Source of the DNA: Phenylobacterium deserti
Lineage (GTDB): Bacteria; Pseudomonadota; Alphaproteobacteria; Caulobacterales; Caulobacteraceae
Direction of reading: 5' to 3'
DNA length: 36,115 nucleotides
NCBI GenBank assembly: GCA_943332615.1
Contig: CALQQB010000048.1
Coordinates: forward strand, 1-36,115
Below, in pieces: positions 14,857 through 23,663 of this stretch; within the stretch, counting starts at the first letter, position 1; the number at the start of each line of letters is the position of its first letter. The notes beneath the pieces were generated by a model. The model saw only the letters and a program-made list of their open reading frames with translations, did no database searches and was not told the origin of the DNA. The translations under genes were made by a program, and so were the position numbers.

Positions 14857-15861
14857 CTAGGGCCGTGGCCGACCGTGGCGCTGCGTTCTGTCCCGGCGCA
14901 CCTGCCCATCCTGCCTCGCAGCGTCATCAAGATGGCGGCGCAGCCCCATGATCCTCCGATCCCGCCAGGCTTGCCGGCTTGGCAGGGTCTCGACCGGATG
15001 GCGCGCCGCCATTTCGGCGTGCAGCTTCGCCACCAGATCCTCGTTTGGCGGATAGTCGGTGCGCAGGCTGCCTTGGACCCGCGACATGGCTTCGGCCAGC
15101 CCGCCAAAGTAGCCGGCGAGCCCCGCGGCGGCGTTGAGGTGCCCCACTTCGAAGGGGCCGATGAAAGCCCAACGCAGGGCCAGCCCCTGGGTCAGAACCC
15201 GGTCGACATCCTCGGCCGTGCAGTACCCTTCGCCCACCAGATGCATCGCCTCGCCCAGGAGGGCCCACTGCAGGCGATTTAGGAGGAAGCCCGGCGCCTC
15301 CTTCTCCAGCACGACCGGCGCCTGGCCCACGGCCTCCATCAGCGCCCGCGTGCGCGCCACGCTCTCGGGCGCGGTCCAAGGCGCAGGGCAGATCTCCACC
15401 AGCGGGATCAGGTGCGGCGGATTCACCGGGTGGGCCACCAGGCAGCGGGCGCGGCCGGGAATATCCGCCAGGAAGGCGGAGCCGGGGATGGCGGAGGTGG
15501 AGCTGGCGATTACGGCGTCGGCCGGCGCCAGGGCGTCCATCCGAGCGAACAGAGCCTGCTTCACCGACAAGACCTCGATGGCGCTTTCCTGGACATATTC
15601 GGCGCTTTCCAGGGCCGCCTCGAGGCTGGGGGCGACGCCGATCAAACGCCGCGACGCCCCGGGGTCATCCAGCAGCCCCGCGGCGTGCAGGTCGGCAAAC
15701 GAGACCTCGATCGCCGCGGTCGCCGCCGCCAGCGCCGCCGGAGCAGGATCCCACAGCAGCACACGCCGACCGGCGCGGGCGAACACCACAGCCCAGGAGC
15801 GTCCGACATTGCCGACACCGATGCAGGCGACGGTGTCCGGGTTCGTGGCCTCCCCGCTCAT
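14857..15861 (-). CDS. 3-hydroxyacyl-CoA dehydrogenase family protein (lambda-crystallin/gulonate dehydrogenase-like)
   Basis: A 334-residue NAD-dependent 3-hydroxyacid or 3-hydroxyacyl-CoA dehydrogenase. The Rossmann loop [10 protein letters not shown] is at about residues 14-23, followed by SSTSAIPGS and the catalytic His segment [17 protein letters not shown], whose wording resembles lambda-crystallin and carnitine or gulonate dehydrogenases more than fatty-acid beta-oxidation enzymes. The C-terminal domain has [16 protein letters not shown]. The C-terminal tail is Arg/Gln-rich and longer than usual. Its ATG overlaps the stop of the HisD-like gene by 4 bases (ATGA), so the two are translationally coupled and probably catalyse consecutive oxidations of a hydroxylated substrate (inference). 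Confidence 0.87.
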   Translation of the reverse strand: MSGEATNPDTVACIGVGNVGRSWAVVFARAGRRVLLWDPAPAALAAATAAIEVSFADLHAAGLLDDPGASRRLIGVAPSLEAALESAEYVQESAIEVLSVKQALFARMDALAPADAVIASSTSAIPGSAFLADIPGRARCLVAHPVNPPHLIPLVEICPAPWTAPESVARTRALMEAVGQAPVVLEKEAPGFLLNRLQWALLGEAMHLVGEGYCTAEDVDRVLTQGLALRWAFIGPFEVGHLNAAAGLAGYFGGLAEAMSRVQGSLRTDYPPNEDLVAKLHAEMAARHPVETLPSRQAWRDRRIMGLRRHLDDAARQDGQVRRDRTQRHGRPRP

Positions 15862-17183
15862 TCGGCCGCCTCCAGCGGCTCAGCCCGCCCAGCATAGGGC
15901 ACGTTGCGGCCGCCGTAGCGGCGGACCCGCAGGTTGGCCTGTTCCCCGTGGCCGGCGAAGCCCTCCAGGGCGCAGAGTCTGGAGCAGTATTCGCCGATCA
16001 TCGCCGATGCGGGGTCGGTCATCACCTCCTGATAGGTGCAGGTCTTCAGGAACTTTCCGACCCAAAGGCCGCCGGTGTAACGCGCTGCCTTCTTAGTCGG
16101 CAGGGTGTGGTTGGTGCCGATCACCTTGTCGCCGAAGCTGACGTTCGTGCGCGGGCCCAGGAAAAGCGCCCCATAGTTGGTCATGTCACGCAGGAAGCGC
16201 CGCGGATCGCGGGTCATGACCTGTACGTGCTCGGAGGCGATGTCGTCGGCGATGCGGACCATCTCGTCCTCGTCCTCGGCCACGATCACCTCGCCGAAGG
16301 TCTCCCAGGCGCGGCGAGCGATGTCGGCCGTGGGGAGGATGGTCAGGAGGCGTTCGACCTCGGCCATCGTCTCGCGCGCCAGGGCCTCAGAGGTAGTCAG
16401 GAGCACCGCCGGGCTGTCCGGGCCATGCTCCGCCTGGCCCAGCAGGTCGGTGGCGCACATCTCCCCATCCACGGTCTCGTCAGCGATGACCAGGGTCTCG
16501 GTTGGGCCGGCGAACAGGTCGATGCCTACGCGGCCGAACAGCTGGCGTTTGGCTTCCGCGACGAAGGCGTTGCCGGGTCCGACGAGCATGTCGACGCGGG
16601 ACATCGACGCCGTGCCCAGCGCCATGGCTCCGATCGCCTGGATACCGCCCAGGCAATAGATTTCGTCCGCCCCGGCCATCTTCTGCGCCGCGACGATGGC
16701 TGGCGCCGGCTTGCCGTGGAAGGGCGGCGCACAGGTGATCACCCGCGCCACACCCGCCACCTTGGCGGTGATCACGCTCATGTGGGCCGAGGCCAGCAGC
16801 GGATACTTGCCGCCGGGCACATAGCAGCCAGCCGCGTTCACCGGCACGTGGCGGTGGCCCAGGAAGACGCCCGGCAGGGTCTCGACTTCGACGTCCTTCA
16901 TGCTGTCGCGCTGGATCTGCGCGAAATTGCGCACCTGGGTCTGGGCGAACTCGATGTCCTTCAGGTCCTGGGCGGACAGCTGATCAACGCAGTCCTCGAT
17001 CTCGCGGTCACTCAGCCGGTAGCTGTCGCGATCCCACTTGTCGAAACGCACCGACAGATCGCGCACCGCCGCGTCGCCGCGGGCTTCGATATCGGCCAGG
17101 ATGGCTTCGACCGTATCGCGAACCTGGCGATCAGCAGTCGCCTTCTCGGCGGCGTCCGCGCCCCGCTTCAACCAGATCGCCAT
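15858..17183 (-). CDS. Histidinol-dehydrogenase-family protein (catabolic, HpsN-like)
   Basis: A 441-residue member of the histidinol dehydrogenase family, zinc- and NAD-dependent, that oxidises an alcohol through the aldehyde to an acid. Predicted zinc ligands are Gln250 and His253 (GQAEHG), Asp352 ([10 protein letters not shown]) and His412 (AGHGEQA); the catalytic Glu-His pair is Glu318-His319 (ASEHV). The segment [20 protein letters not shown] resembles the catabolic branch that includes sulfopropanediol 3-dehydrogenase (HpsN) rather than biosynthetic HisD. No other his genes are nearby, which argues against histidine synthesis. ATG 17183 has GGGAGAAAG upstream and leads straight into the conserved N-terminus; in-frame codons extend further to 17267 but match nothing. 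It is the first gene of a coupled pair, with an AT-rich operator-like site at 17266-17295. Confidence 0.88.
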   Translation of the reverse strand: MAIWLKRGADAAEKATADRQVRDTVEAILADIEARGDAAVRDLSVRFDKWDRDSYRLSDREIEDCVDQLSAQDLKDIEFAQTQVRNFAQIQRDSMKDVEVETLPGVFLGHRHVPVNAAGCYVPGGKYPLLASAHMSVITAKVAGVARVITCAPPFHGKPAPAIVAAQKMAGADEIYCLGGIQAIGAMALGTASMSRVDMLVGPGNAFVAEAKRQLFGRVGIDLFAGPTETLVIADETVDGEMCATDLLGQAEHGPDSPAVLLTTSEALARETMAEVERLLTILPTADIARRAWETFGEVIVAEDEDEMVRIADDIASEHVQVMTRDPRRFLRDMTNYGALFLGPRTNVSFGDKVIGTNHTLPTKKAARYTGGLWVGKFLKTCTYQEVMTDPASAMIGEYCSRLCALEGFAGHGEQANLRVRRYGGRNVPYAGRAEPLEAAE

Positions 17184-17265
17184 TGCTTTCTCCCAAGACT
17201 CCGCGGGCCCTGTCGGCTCCGCCTGCGTCCGCGCGCCTTCTGGTCGAAGGTGCGACGACAGCCTC

Positions 17266-17295
17266 AAATGATATAATCTAATATCAATTAAAATT
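17266..17295. promoter_or_regulatory. AT-rich palindromic site upstream of the HisD-like operon
   Basis: The minus strand has GATAT-TAGATT-ATATC, an inverted repeat in an otherwise GC-rich region. The segment TAGATTA..AT with nearby CA and TTG resembles the second shared motif (best copy 18732-18760), but more loosely. It is a candidate operator or promoter for the dehydrogenase pair. Confidence 0.4.
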
Positions 17296-17340
17296 GCATC
17301 CCACGATTTAAGGATCGCGGAACGCGCCGGGGCTAGGGGG

Positions 17341-18636
17341 CTACAACGTCGATGGAAGCTTCGGGCCTTGGGGGATGGGCGCGGCGCCGGCCCTGGCGAA
17401 ATCCGGATAGCGGCCCAGAGTCAGCAGCAGGCCCGCGCCCACCAGCATCAGCCCGGCCGAGACGGTCAGCGGCAGGCTGTAGGTCCCCGTCCGATCGAAG
17501 GCCGCGCCGAACACCACGGGCCCGGAACCCGCGCCGAAGCAGAACAGGCTGTAGAGCGCGGCGAAAACGACGCTGTAGCTCCTCAGGCCGAAATAGCGCG
17601 CCACCAGGAAGGCCATCAAGTCGAACTCTACGCCGGCGGCGAACCCCACCATGAACACGGAAAGGGCGGTGGCGCCGTAACCGTGGGGTCCGTGCGCCAG
17701 CATCCAGCAGGCCGAGGCCGGCACGCCAAGCAGTCCCAGCGCGACCCCTGGGGCCCAGAATCGATCGATCAGCCAGCCGCCGCCCAGCCGCCCGACGATC
17801 ACCGAAAGGCCGATCAACGACGCGAGGGACACCACCTGGGTGGGGTCGAAGCCGCCCACTTTGAGGATGTTCTCCACGTTGGGGATGATGCCGCCCACGG
17901 TGAAGGCCACGGGCACAACCGCCAGGGCGATGACCCAGAATCTCCAGTGGCTGAACGTCTGGCGAGCGGTCAGGCCGGGCGTCGTCGCGCGGTGGACTGC
18001 GAGCGCGGCTTTGCGCGTGGCGGCGCTCTCCTGGCGCGGGCCGACGTCACGGAAGCCGGCGATCGCCACCGGCAGGGCGATCAGCAGCGGCAGAGCGCCG
18101 ATCGCGACATAGGCGGCCCGCCAGCCATATCCGGCGATCACCCAGGCGGAGAACGGTTTGACAAGGTAGCCGAAAATCCCGCTGCCCAGCAGTGACAGGC
18201 CGAGCGCCAGGCCCTTGCGCGCGTCGAACCAGTTGTTGACCGCCCGCGTCCAGGTGATCGGCAACGTGCCGGCGCCGAGCGCCGCCACCACCCCCCAGTT
18301 CACGTAGAACAGCAGCAGCGAGCCGTTGGAGAGTCCGAGCCCCATGAAGGTCAGGCCAAACAGCGCCAGCGAGACCAGGGCGACCCGACGCAGGCCCAGC
18401 CAATCGGCCAGCAGGCCGACGATCGGGCCGGCCACGATCGCTGAGACAGTGGTGATCGACAGGCTGGCGAAGATCTGGGCGAAGCTCCAGCCGAACTCCC
18501 CGTGCAACTGCGCGGCGAAAATCCCGATGGTGTAGCTGGGCAGGGGCGAGAGGCCGAGGCCAATCCCCAGCATGGACGACAGCACAACCGGCCAGCCGCG
18601 CCGGAACTCGCCGTAGCCGACGGTCCCGCCGCTCAT
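17341..18636 (-). CDS. MFS transporter (monocarboxylate/OFA-like)
   Basis: A 431-residue major-facilitator permease with about twelve hydrophobic segments. It begins [20 protein letters not shown] and has [12 protein letters not shown] between helices 2 and 3, the family's conserved cytoplasmic loop; a long central loop around [20 protein letters not shown] separates the halves. The layout resembles oxalate/formate or monocarboxylate antiporters, so an organic acid is a fair guess for its substrate. ATG 18636 is chosen because the promoter start site is near 18699, which rules out the longer in-frame start at 18921. It is divergent from the alpha/beta hydrolase gene and shares its control region. 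Confidence 0.88.
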   Translation of the reverse strand: MSGGTVGYGEFRRGWPVVLSSMLGIGLGLSPLPSYTIGIFAAQLHGEFGWSFAQIFASLSITTVSAIVAGPIVGLLADWLGLRRVALVSLALFGLTFMGLGLSNGSLLLFYVNWGVVAALGAGTLPITWTRAVNNWFDARKGLALGLSLLGSGIFGYLVKPFSAWVIAGYGWRAAYVAIGALPLLIALPVAIAGFRDVGPRQESAATRKAALAVHRATTPGLTARQTFSHWRFWVIALAVVPVAFTVGGIIPNVENILKVGGFDPTQVVSLASLIGLSVIVGRLGGGWLIDRFWAPGVALGLLGVPASACWMLAHGPHGYGATALSVFMVGFAAGVEFDLMAFLVARYFGLRSYSVVFAALYSLFCFGAGSGPVVFGAAFDRTGTYSLPLTVSAGLMLVGAGLLLTLGRYPDFARAGAAPIPQGPKLPSTL

Positions 18637-18705
18637 GCGGTTCGCCCGAGGCGGAAGCCGCCGGCAGTTGGGCGCGGGGCGCGCGACGACGGGTCCATTC
18701 TCAAA

Positions 18706-18735
18706 ACTATAAGGGGCCTGTTCCCAGACCGTCAA
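18706..18735 (-). promoter_or_regulatory. Promoter of the first MFS gene
   Basis: On the minus strand: -35 TTGACG (18730-18735), an 18-base spacer and -10 TATAGT (18706-18711). The same arrangement, with the same -35 and spacer length, precedes the second MFS gene (34337-34366). Confidence 0.65.
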
Positions 18736-18760
18736 TACGTTATAGATTAGATACAAATTG
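18732..18760. promoter_or_regulatory. Second shared operator motif, copy A
   Basis: The plus strand reads TCAAT, two bases, GTTATAGATT, a few bases, then ATACAAATTG. It overlaps the -35 box of the MFS promoter. Copies occur at 34363-34390 and 24969-24993. Half-sites TTGTAT and TATAAC in inverted orientation on the minus strand suggest a dimeric (for example GntR-like) regulator. Confidence 0.55.
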
Positions 18761-18834
18761 CGTAAGACTCGGCCGGTCGCCGTCAGCCGGCAGGTTTGAC
18801 CCAAGATCCGATGCGACCGAGCTGGAGAGTTCGA

Positions 18835-19659
18835 ATGATACGCCGCCGCTTTGCAGACCTCGCCGTACGGCAGGTGCACTATCGAGAAGCCGGCGAAGGC
18901 TCGCCCCTGCTGATGCTTCACCCTTCGCCGGGCTCGTCAAAGCAGCTGGAAGCCAAGATCGCAGCGTTGGCGCCGAACCACCGAGTGATCGCACCGGACA
19001 CCCCTGGCAATGGCGACAGCCAGCCCTTGCCGCTTGAGGCGCCCGCGATCGGCGACTACGCCGTAGCCGTGGTGGAGTTCCTCGACGCCATCGGCCTGGA
19101 GCGATGCGACGTCTACGGCTCGCACACCGGCGCCAACATCGCGCTGAAGCTGGCCGTGCTCGCGCCAAGGCGGATCGGCAAGGTCGTGCTCGACGGCATC
19201 GGCCTGTATTCGGACGCGGAGCGTGCGAAATACCTTGCCAACTACGCGCCCCAGATCCGGCCGGACCTGATCGGGTCCCAGTTCCTCAAGGCCTTCATGT
19301 TCTGTCGCGACCAGTACATTTTCTGGCCTTGGTTCGAGTCGGCGGCCGCCAATCGGCGCGAGGGCGGCCTGCCGAGTCCGGAGGTCCTCCACGACTGGGT
19401 GATCGAGGTCTGCAAGTCGATCACCACCTACCACCTGGGCTATGCCGCCTCCTTCGCCGAGCGATTGGAAAACAATCTGGCCGAGGCGACCCAGCCGGTC
19501 CTGTTCCTGGTGGCCGAGAACGATCCGCTGCTGGCCGACACCAAGGATGCCGCCAAGTTGGCGCGGAACGGCCAACTCAGCTTGCTGGGCCACACCGCTT
19601 CATCCGGCTTCGCCGGGACGCTGGCGGAGGCGATCGAAGCCTTCCTCAAGTCGGCCTGA
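18835..19659 (+). CDS. Alpha/beta hydrolase with atypical nucleophile elbow
   Basis: A 274-residue alpha/beta-hydrolase-fold protein. Its N-terminal strands (VHYREAGEGSPLLMLHPSPG) and RVIAPDTPGNGDS are typical. The nucleophile elbow reads VYGSHTGANIAL (93-104): in the Gly-x-Nuc-x-Gly pattern the nucleophile position is His97, not Ser, Cys or Asp. Late in the protein, AENDPLL carries the usual acid position and LLGHTASSG a possible His. It may therefore be non-hydrolytic or use unusual chemistry, although the neighbouring Ser96 could conceivably matter. The start at 18835 follows GGAGAG at good spacing; upstream in-frame TTG 18796 and ATG 18811 are less likely. It is followed 30 bases later by the flavoprotein gene, so probably the same transcript. 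Confidence 0.85.
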   Translation: MIRRRFADLAVRQVHYREAGEGSPLLMLHPSPGSSKQLEAKIAALAPNHRVIAPDTPGNGDSQPLPLEAPAIGDYAVAVVEFLDAIGLERCDVYGSHTGANIALKLAVLAPRRIGKVVLDGIGLYSDAERAKYLANYAPQIRPDLIGSQFLKAFMFCRDQYIFWPWFESAAANRREGGLPSPEVLHDWVIEVCKSITTYHLGYAASFAERLENNLAEATQPVLFLVAENDPLLADTKDAAKLARNGQLSLLGHTASSGFAGTLAEAIEAFLKSA

Positions 19660-19689
19660 CGGTCGAGGCCGCGACGCCCCGGAGCCAGG

Positions 19690-21123
19690 ATGGCCTGCCC
19701 TGACGCCCTCGAAGCCTCCGACCTCCTGATCGTCGGCGGCGGAACCGCCGGTCTTTCCGCGGGCGTTGCCGCGGCGCAGGCCGGGGGACGGGTTACGATC
19801 CTGGAGGCCGGGGACAGCCTGGGTGGGACCCTCTTCCTGTCGGCCGGCCAGATGAGTGCGGCCGGAACGCGGCTGCAGCACGCCCTGGGCATCGATGACT
19901 CACCGGAGGCCCACGTCGAAGACATCATGCGGATCTCCGCCGATACGGCGAACCCGACGATCGTCGGACTGGCTGCGCGGCACGCCGCGGAGATGTATGA
20001 CTGGCTGGAGTCGTGCGGATTTTCAGCGGCGCCGGCGTGCCCTGTGGTCGGCATCGATCACGAGCCCTATAGCCGGCGGCGCTTTGTCTGGGGAGAGGAC
20101 GGCGGCCGCTCGATCCTGAAAGTCCTGATGGCGCAGCTGGGGCCGCATCTGAGGTCTCGCCGGGTGGCGACGTTCCTCGGGACGCGCGTGACGCGGCTGC
20201 TCACCGAAGGGCCGGCGGTTGTCGGCGCGGAGTGCGAAAGCGGCGGCGTAACGGTCCGGCATCTGGCGCGGGCTACCTTGCTGACCACCGGTGGCTATAC
20301 CGCGAATGTCGCCATGACCGAGAAGCTGACCGGATACGAACAGCCCGCGGTAATGTCCTGGGCAGGCGCCCAGGGTGATGGACTGCGGATGGCCATGGAC
20401 GTAGGCGGCCGGGCTCGCGGCCGCGAAAACGTGGTGACCCGGTTTGGGGCCATTCTGGAATCCGACGCCAAGCCGAGCCGGGCCATCGCCACTTTCGAAT
20501 CATATCCGGAACGCAGGGCGCCGTGGGAAATCTACGTCAACGCCGCAGGGCGACGGTTCATGCGGGAGGATGAGCCCGGCATAGGATCTCGCAGCCGCGC
20601 CCTCCAGGATCAGCCGCGGCAGCGATGCTGGATCATCTTCGACCAGACAATCCTGGACACAGCGTCGCCCGGCATCCGGGGCTGGACCCGGGCGCAGATG
20701 ATGGCGGCGTTCGACGGCCACGCCATGTTTGCCCGCGCCGACTCTCTCCAGGCATTGGCCCTGGCCTGCGGCCTGGACGGCGAGGCCCTGCAGTCGACGG
20801 TGGCGCGCTACAACGCCAGTCAGCAACGCGGCGCGGACGCGGCTTTCGGCCGCGTCCACATGCCGGCCCCGATCATGACGGGCCCGTTCTACGCGATCCG
20901 CCAGCAGGCGTTCGCCACCACTTCGTCGGTCGGCCTGGCGGTCGACGGCGAGCTTCGGGTCATCGACCTGGCGGATAGGCCGATCCCGGGGCTATACGCC
21001 GCGGGCGAGATTCTCGGCGCAGCCGCGCTGATGGGGCGATCGTTCTGCGGTGGCATGATGCTGACGCCGGCGCTCACCTTCGGCCGGCTGCTGGGCAGGA
21101 CCCTCGCCCGGCCTGCGGCTTAG
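19690..21123 (+). CDS. FAD-dependent oxidoreductase, fumarate reductase/succinate dehydrogenase flavoprotein type
   Basis: A 477-residue flavoprotein of the FAD_binding_2 family. It starts DLLIVGGGTAGLSAGVAAAQAGG (dinucleotide-binding loop at 16-21) and ends GLYAAGEILGAAALMG..FCGGMMLTPALTFGR, the conserved C-terminal FAD-contact region. Relatives include fumarate reductases, 3-ketosteroid dehydrogenases and tricarballylate dehydrogenase, which introduce or reduce a C=C bond next to a carbonyl. No haem or iron-sulfur partner subunit is present, so a soluble single-chain dehydrogenase is likely. It follows the alpha/beta hydrolase in the same transcript and ends one base before the convergent ABC permease gene. 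Confidence 0.88.
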   Translation: MACPDALEASDLLIVGGGTAGLSAGVAAAQAGGRVTILEAGDSLGGTLFLSAGQMSAAGTRLQHALGIDDSPEAHVEDIMRISADTANPTIVGLAARHAAEMYDWLESCGFSAAPACPVVGIDHEPYSRRRFVWGEDGGRSILKVLMAQLGPHLRSRRVATFLGTRVTRLLTEGPAVVGAECESGGVTVRHLARATLLTTGGYTANVAMTEKLTGYEQPAVMSWAGAQGDGLRMAMDVGGRARGRENVVTRFGAILESDAKPSRAIATFESYPERRAPWEIYVNAAGRRFMREDEPGIGSRSRALQDQPRQRCWIIFDQTILDTASPGIRGWTRAQMMAAFDGHAMFARADSLQALALACGLDGEALQSTVARYNASQQRGADAAFGRVHMPAPIMTGPFYAIRQQAFATTSSVGLAVDGELRVIDLADRPIPGLYAAGEILGAAALMGRSFCGGMMLTPALTFGRLLGRTLARPAA

Positions 21124-21124
21124 A

Positions 21125-22108
21125 TCAGACCAGCTCGGCGACGCTGCGGCCGCGCGCGAGCTGGGAAATCAGTACAGCCAGGATGAGCGCCGCGCCGTTG
21201 AACACGTCCGTCGCCCAGAGTGGCACCCCCAGCATGGTCAGGCCGGTGATGCCCGTCGCCAGGAAATAGACCGCCGCCACCGAGCCGATCGGGTTGAAGC
21301 GCCCCGGAAAGATGGTCGTCGCGCCAAGGTAGGCGGCTGCGAACGCGGGCAGCAGCAGGTTCTGGCCGGACGAGGGATCCGATGATCCCAGCACGCCGGC
21401 ATAGATCACCCCGGCGACCGCCGACAGCAGGCCCGCGCTGATCAGGGCGCCGGCGCGAACACGGCCGACGTCCACGCCGTTCAGCCGCGCCACCTCGCGA
21501 CCCAAGCCGACGAACAGCAGCCGCCGGCCGAGCGGAGTGAACTCGAAGACGTAGAAGCCCAGTAGGCCGAGGGCGATGACGTCGTAGAACGCCAAGGGCA
21601 CGCCAAACACCCTCGTCCCCACCACGGCGTTCACAAGGCCCGTCGATATGCCGCTGATGGTGGCCGAGTTGGTCAGCCATTGAACGATCCCCATCAGCAG
21701 CGAGCTTGTGCCAAGGGTGACGACTAGGGAGGGGATCGCGAAGCGCACGATGAACAGCGCGTTGAGCGTGCCCACCAGTGCGCCGGCGCACAGCGCCGCG
21801 GCGATGGCCAGTCCGATGGGGACCCCGTGCTGCGCGTTCAGCACGCCGATAACACAAGCCGACAGCGTCAGGTTGGCGCCCGCCGAAAGATCGAAGTCGC
21901 CGGCGGTGATCGGGATGATCAGCGCGATCGCCAGCACTGCCGCCGGCGCCGAGGACCCGAACATGGCGGTGAAATTGGGCCACGACAGGAAGGTATGCGG
22001 CATCGCGAGGCTGAACCCGGCGATAAGGACGGCCCACACACCGATCAGGGCGAACCGTTCCAGAAAGGCCAGGGCCTGGCGGCGGGAAGCTTGCGTCGCG
22101 TCGGTCAT
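21125..22108 (-). CDS. ABC transporter permease, ribose/sugar type (RbsC-like)
   Basis: A 327-residue inner-membrane permease with eight to ten hydrophobic segments. ITAGDFDLSAGANLTLSACVIGVLN corresponds to the characteristic IDLSVG segment of ribose/xylose/autoinducer-2-type importers, and AFAAAYLGATTIFPGRFNPIGSV to the conserved later segment. It would form the channel of the importer with the ATPase and the binding lipoprotein encoded upstream. Its ATG overlaps the ATPase stop by 4 bases (22105-22108), indicating translational coupling. It is last in the three-gene operon, and its 3' end nearly touches the flavoprotein gene on the other strand. The substrate may be a sugar, polyol or an unrelated small molecule. 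Confidence 0.9.
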   Translation of the reverse strand: MTDATQASRRQALAFLERFALIGVWAVLIAGFSLAMPHTFLSWPNFTAMFGSSAPAAVLAIALIIPITAGDFDLSAGANLTLSACVIGVLNAQHGVPIGLAIAAALCAGALVGTLNALFIVRFAIPSLVVTLGTSSLLMGIVQWLTNSATISGISTGLVNAVVGTRVFGVPLAFYDVIALGLLGFYVFEFTPLGRRLLFVGLGREVARLNGVDVGRVRAGALISAGLLSAVAGVIYAGVLGSSDPSSGQNLLLPAFAAAYLGATTIFPGRFNPIGSVAAVYFLATGITGLTMLGVPLWATDVFNGAALILAVLISQLARGRSVAELV

Positions 22109-23661
22109 GTCGTGCCCTGATCGGTTCCCGGGGTCTCGGCGTAGCAGGCGCTGGCGATCGCATCCTTGGTGAGGCCGGGCGCGCGGAGGTTCTCTTGGAT
22201 GCTGCCACGACGGAAGATCACGACCCGGTCGCAGATCGCCGCCAGTTGTTCGTAGTCGGTGCTGGCAACGATCACCGACATGCCCTTCGCCGCTTCGTCG
22301 CGCAGGGCGGTGAAGATCTGTTGCCGAGTGCCCACATCGACGCCCTGGGTCGGCTCGTCCAGCAGCAGCAGGCGGGGCGAGCGGCTCAGCCAGCGCGCGA
22401 TCACCACCTTCTGGGCGTTGCCGCCCGAGAGGGCCCCGAAGTCCAGCTCCGGGCGGTTCGGCCGAACATCGAAGCGGGCGCCAAGCTCACGGGCGCGCTC
22501 GAACAGCCGACTTCGGTGCAGCAAGCCCCCCTGGAAAAACACGTCGAGGCTGGGGAGCATCATGTTGTCGGCCACTGAGAGCCGGCCGGCGCCGCCCGCC
22601 CGCGGCCGATCGGCGGGAACGAAGGCGATGCCACGCGCGATCGCAGCGCGCGGCGTCTGACGAGCCAGGTCAATATCTGCGGCGCCGTCGAAGTCCATAT
22701 GCCCCGCCCGGGCCCGGCGCGCGCCGAATACGAAATCCGCCAGGTCGGCGTAGCCCGAGCCGATCAGTCCGGTCAGCCCCACGATCTCGCCAGGCGCCAC
22801 CTCCAGATCGACGCGGTCCAACGCTCCCCCGCCAACGGCCTTCAGGCGCAGCCTCGACGCTTGAGCCGGCGCGTCCGGCCGTTGCGTCGGGGCGACGATC
22901 TCCACCCGCCGGCCGAGGATGAGCTGAACGATATCGTCGCGGCTGGACCCCGGCGTCGCCCGCGATCCGGCGACGCGGCCGTCGCGCAAGACGGTGACCT
23001 GATCGGTGATCTCGAGGATCTCATCGACATCATGGGAGATGAAGATCGCGCTGGACCCGTCCGCCACGATGCTGCGCATCAGGGCGAAGAGCTTGCGAAC
23101 GCCCGCCGCGGGCAGGAAGGGCGTCGGCTCATCCAGTAGCAGCACGCCGCGGCCGCCGCCCGCCTTGAGATCCTCGAAGGCGCGCGCAATCGCCAGCAGG
23201 GCCCGGTCGACGGGCGACAGGCCCTCAACGGTACGGTCCAGATCGAGCCCCAGGTCAAAGCGCGCGATGGTCTCGGCCGCCGCCCGGCGCTGGGCCGACC
23301 AGTCGATGCCAATCGCCGCGCCACCCAGGATCGCCGACAACCGCAGGTTCTCGAGCACGCTCAGCGCTGGGATCAGGCCGAGATTCTGGTGCACGAAACT
23401 GAGGCCGAGCTTGCGGAAGTCGCCAGCGTGCAAGGGCAGTTGCACCTCCCGCCCCTTCAACATCAGACGAGCGCCCGGGTCCGGCGCGTGCACCCCTGCC
23501 AGCACTTTGATCAGCGTCGACTTGCCCGAGCCGTTAGTCCCCAGCAGACCGTGGATCTCGCCCGGCGCGACCGTCAGATCAACGCCGTCGAGCGCGTGAA
23601 CGCCGCCGAAGGTCTTCGACAGGTTGCGTATCGCCAGCAGGGGCTCCGCGTCGGGCTGCAT
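22105..23661 (-). CDS. Sugar-type ABC transporter ATP-binding protein (RbsA-like, two ABC domains)
   Basis: A 518-residue tandem-domain ATPase. Domain 1 has a full Walker A (GTNGSGKST) and Walker B (VLLLDEPT), but its signature is degenerate (LSPVDRALLAIARAF). Domain 2 has a degenerate Walker A (GLIGSGYADLA) and an intact signature LSGGNAQKVVIARWL with LLLLDEPTQGVDVG. This complementary pattern is normal for RbsA-type proteins and gives one competent composite ATP site. The ATG at 23661 follows the binding-protein stop directly; an alternative ATG at 23679 would overlap that gene by 16 bases. It energises the importer at the cytoplasmic face of the membrane. Confidence 0.92.
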   Translation of the reverse strand: MQPDAEPLLAIRNLSKTFGGVHALDGVDLTVAPGEIHGLLGTNGSGKSTLIKVLAGVHAPDPGARLMLKGREVQLPLHAGDFRKLGLSFVHQNLGLIPALSVLENLRLSAILGGAAIGIDWSAQRRAAAETIARFDLGLDLDRTVEGLSPVDRALLAIARAFEDLKAGGGRGVLLLDEPTPFLPAAGVRKLFALMRSIVADGSSAIFISHDVDEILEITDQVTVLRDGRVAGSRATPGSSRDDIVQLILGRRVEIVAPTQRPDAPAQASRLRLKAVGGGALDRVDLEVAPGEIVGLTGLIGSGYADLADFVFGARRARAGHMDFDGAADIDLARQTPRAAIARGIAFVPADRPRAGGAGRLSVADNMMLPSLDVFFQGGLLHRSRLFERARELGARFDVRPNRPELDFGALSGGNAQKVVIARWLSRSPRLLLLDEPTQGVDVGTRQQIFTALRDEAAKGMSVIVASTDYEQLAAICDRVVIFRRGSIQENLRAPGLTKDAIASACYAETPGTDQGTT

Positions 23662-23663
23662 GC

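Noticed and set aside
15858..17183. Biosynthetic histidinol dehydrogenase (hisD)
   Set aside because: No his operon genes are nearby, the subfamily wording is closer to HpsN, and it is coupled to a catabolic-type dehydrogenase.
22105..23661. Degenerate Walker A and signature motifs as a sign of a broken ATPase
   Set aside because: RbsA-type tandem ATPases normally have one degenerate site; the complementary intact motifs are present here.
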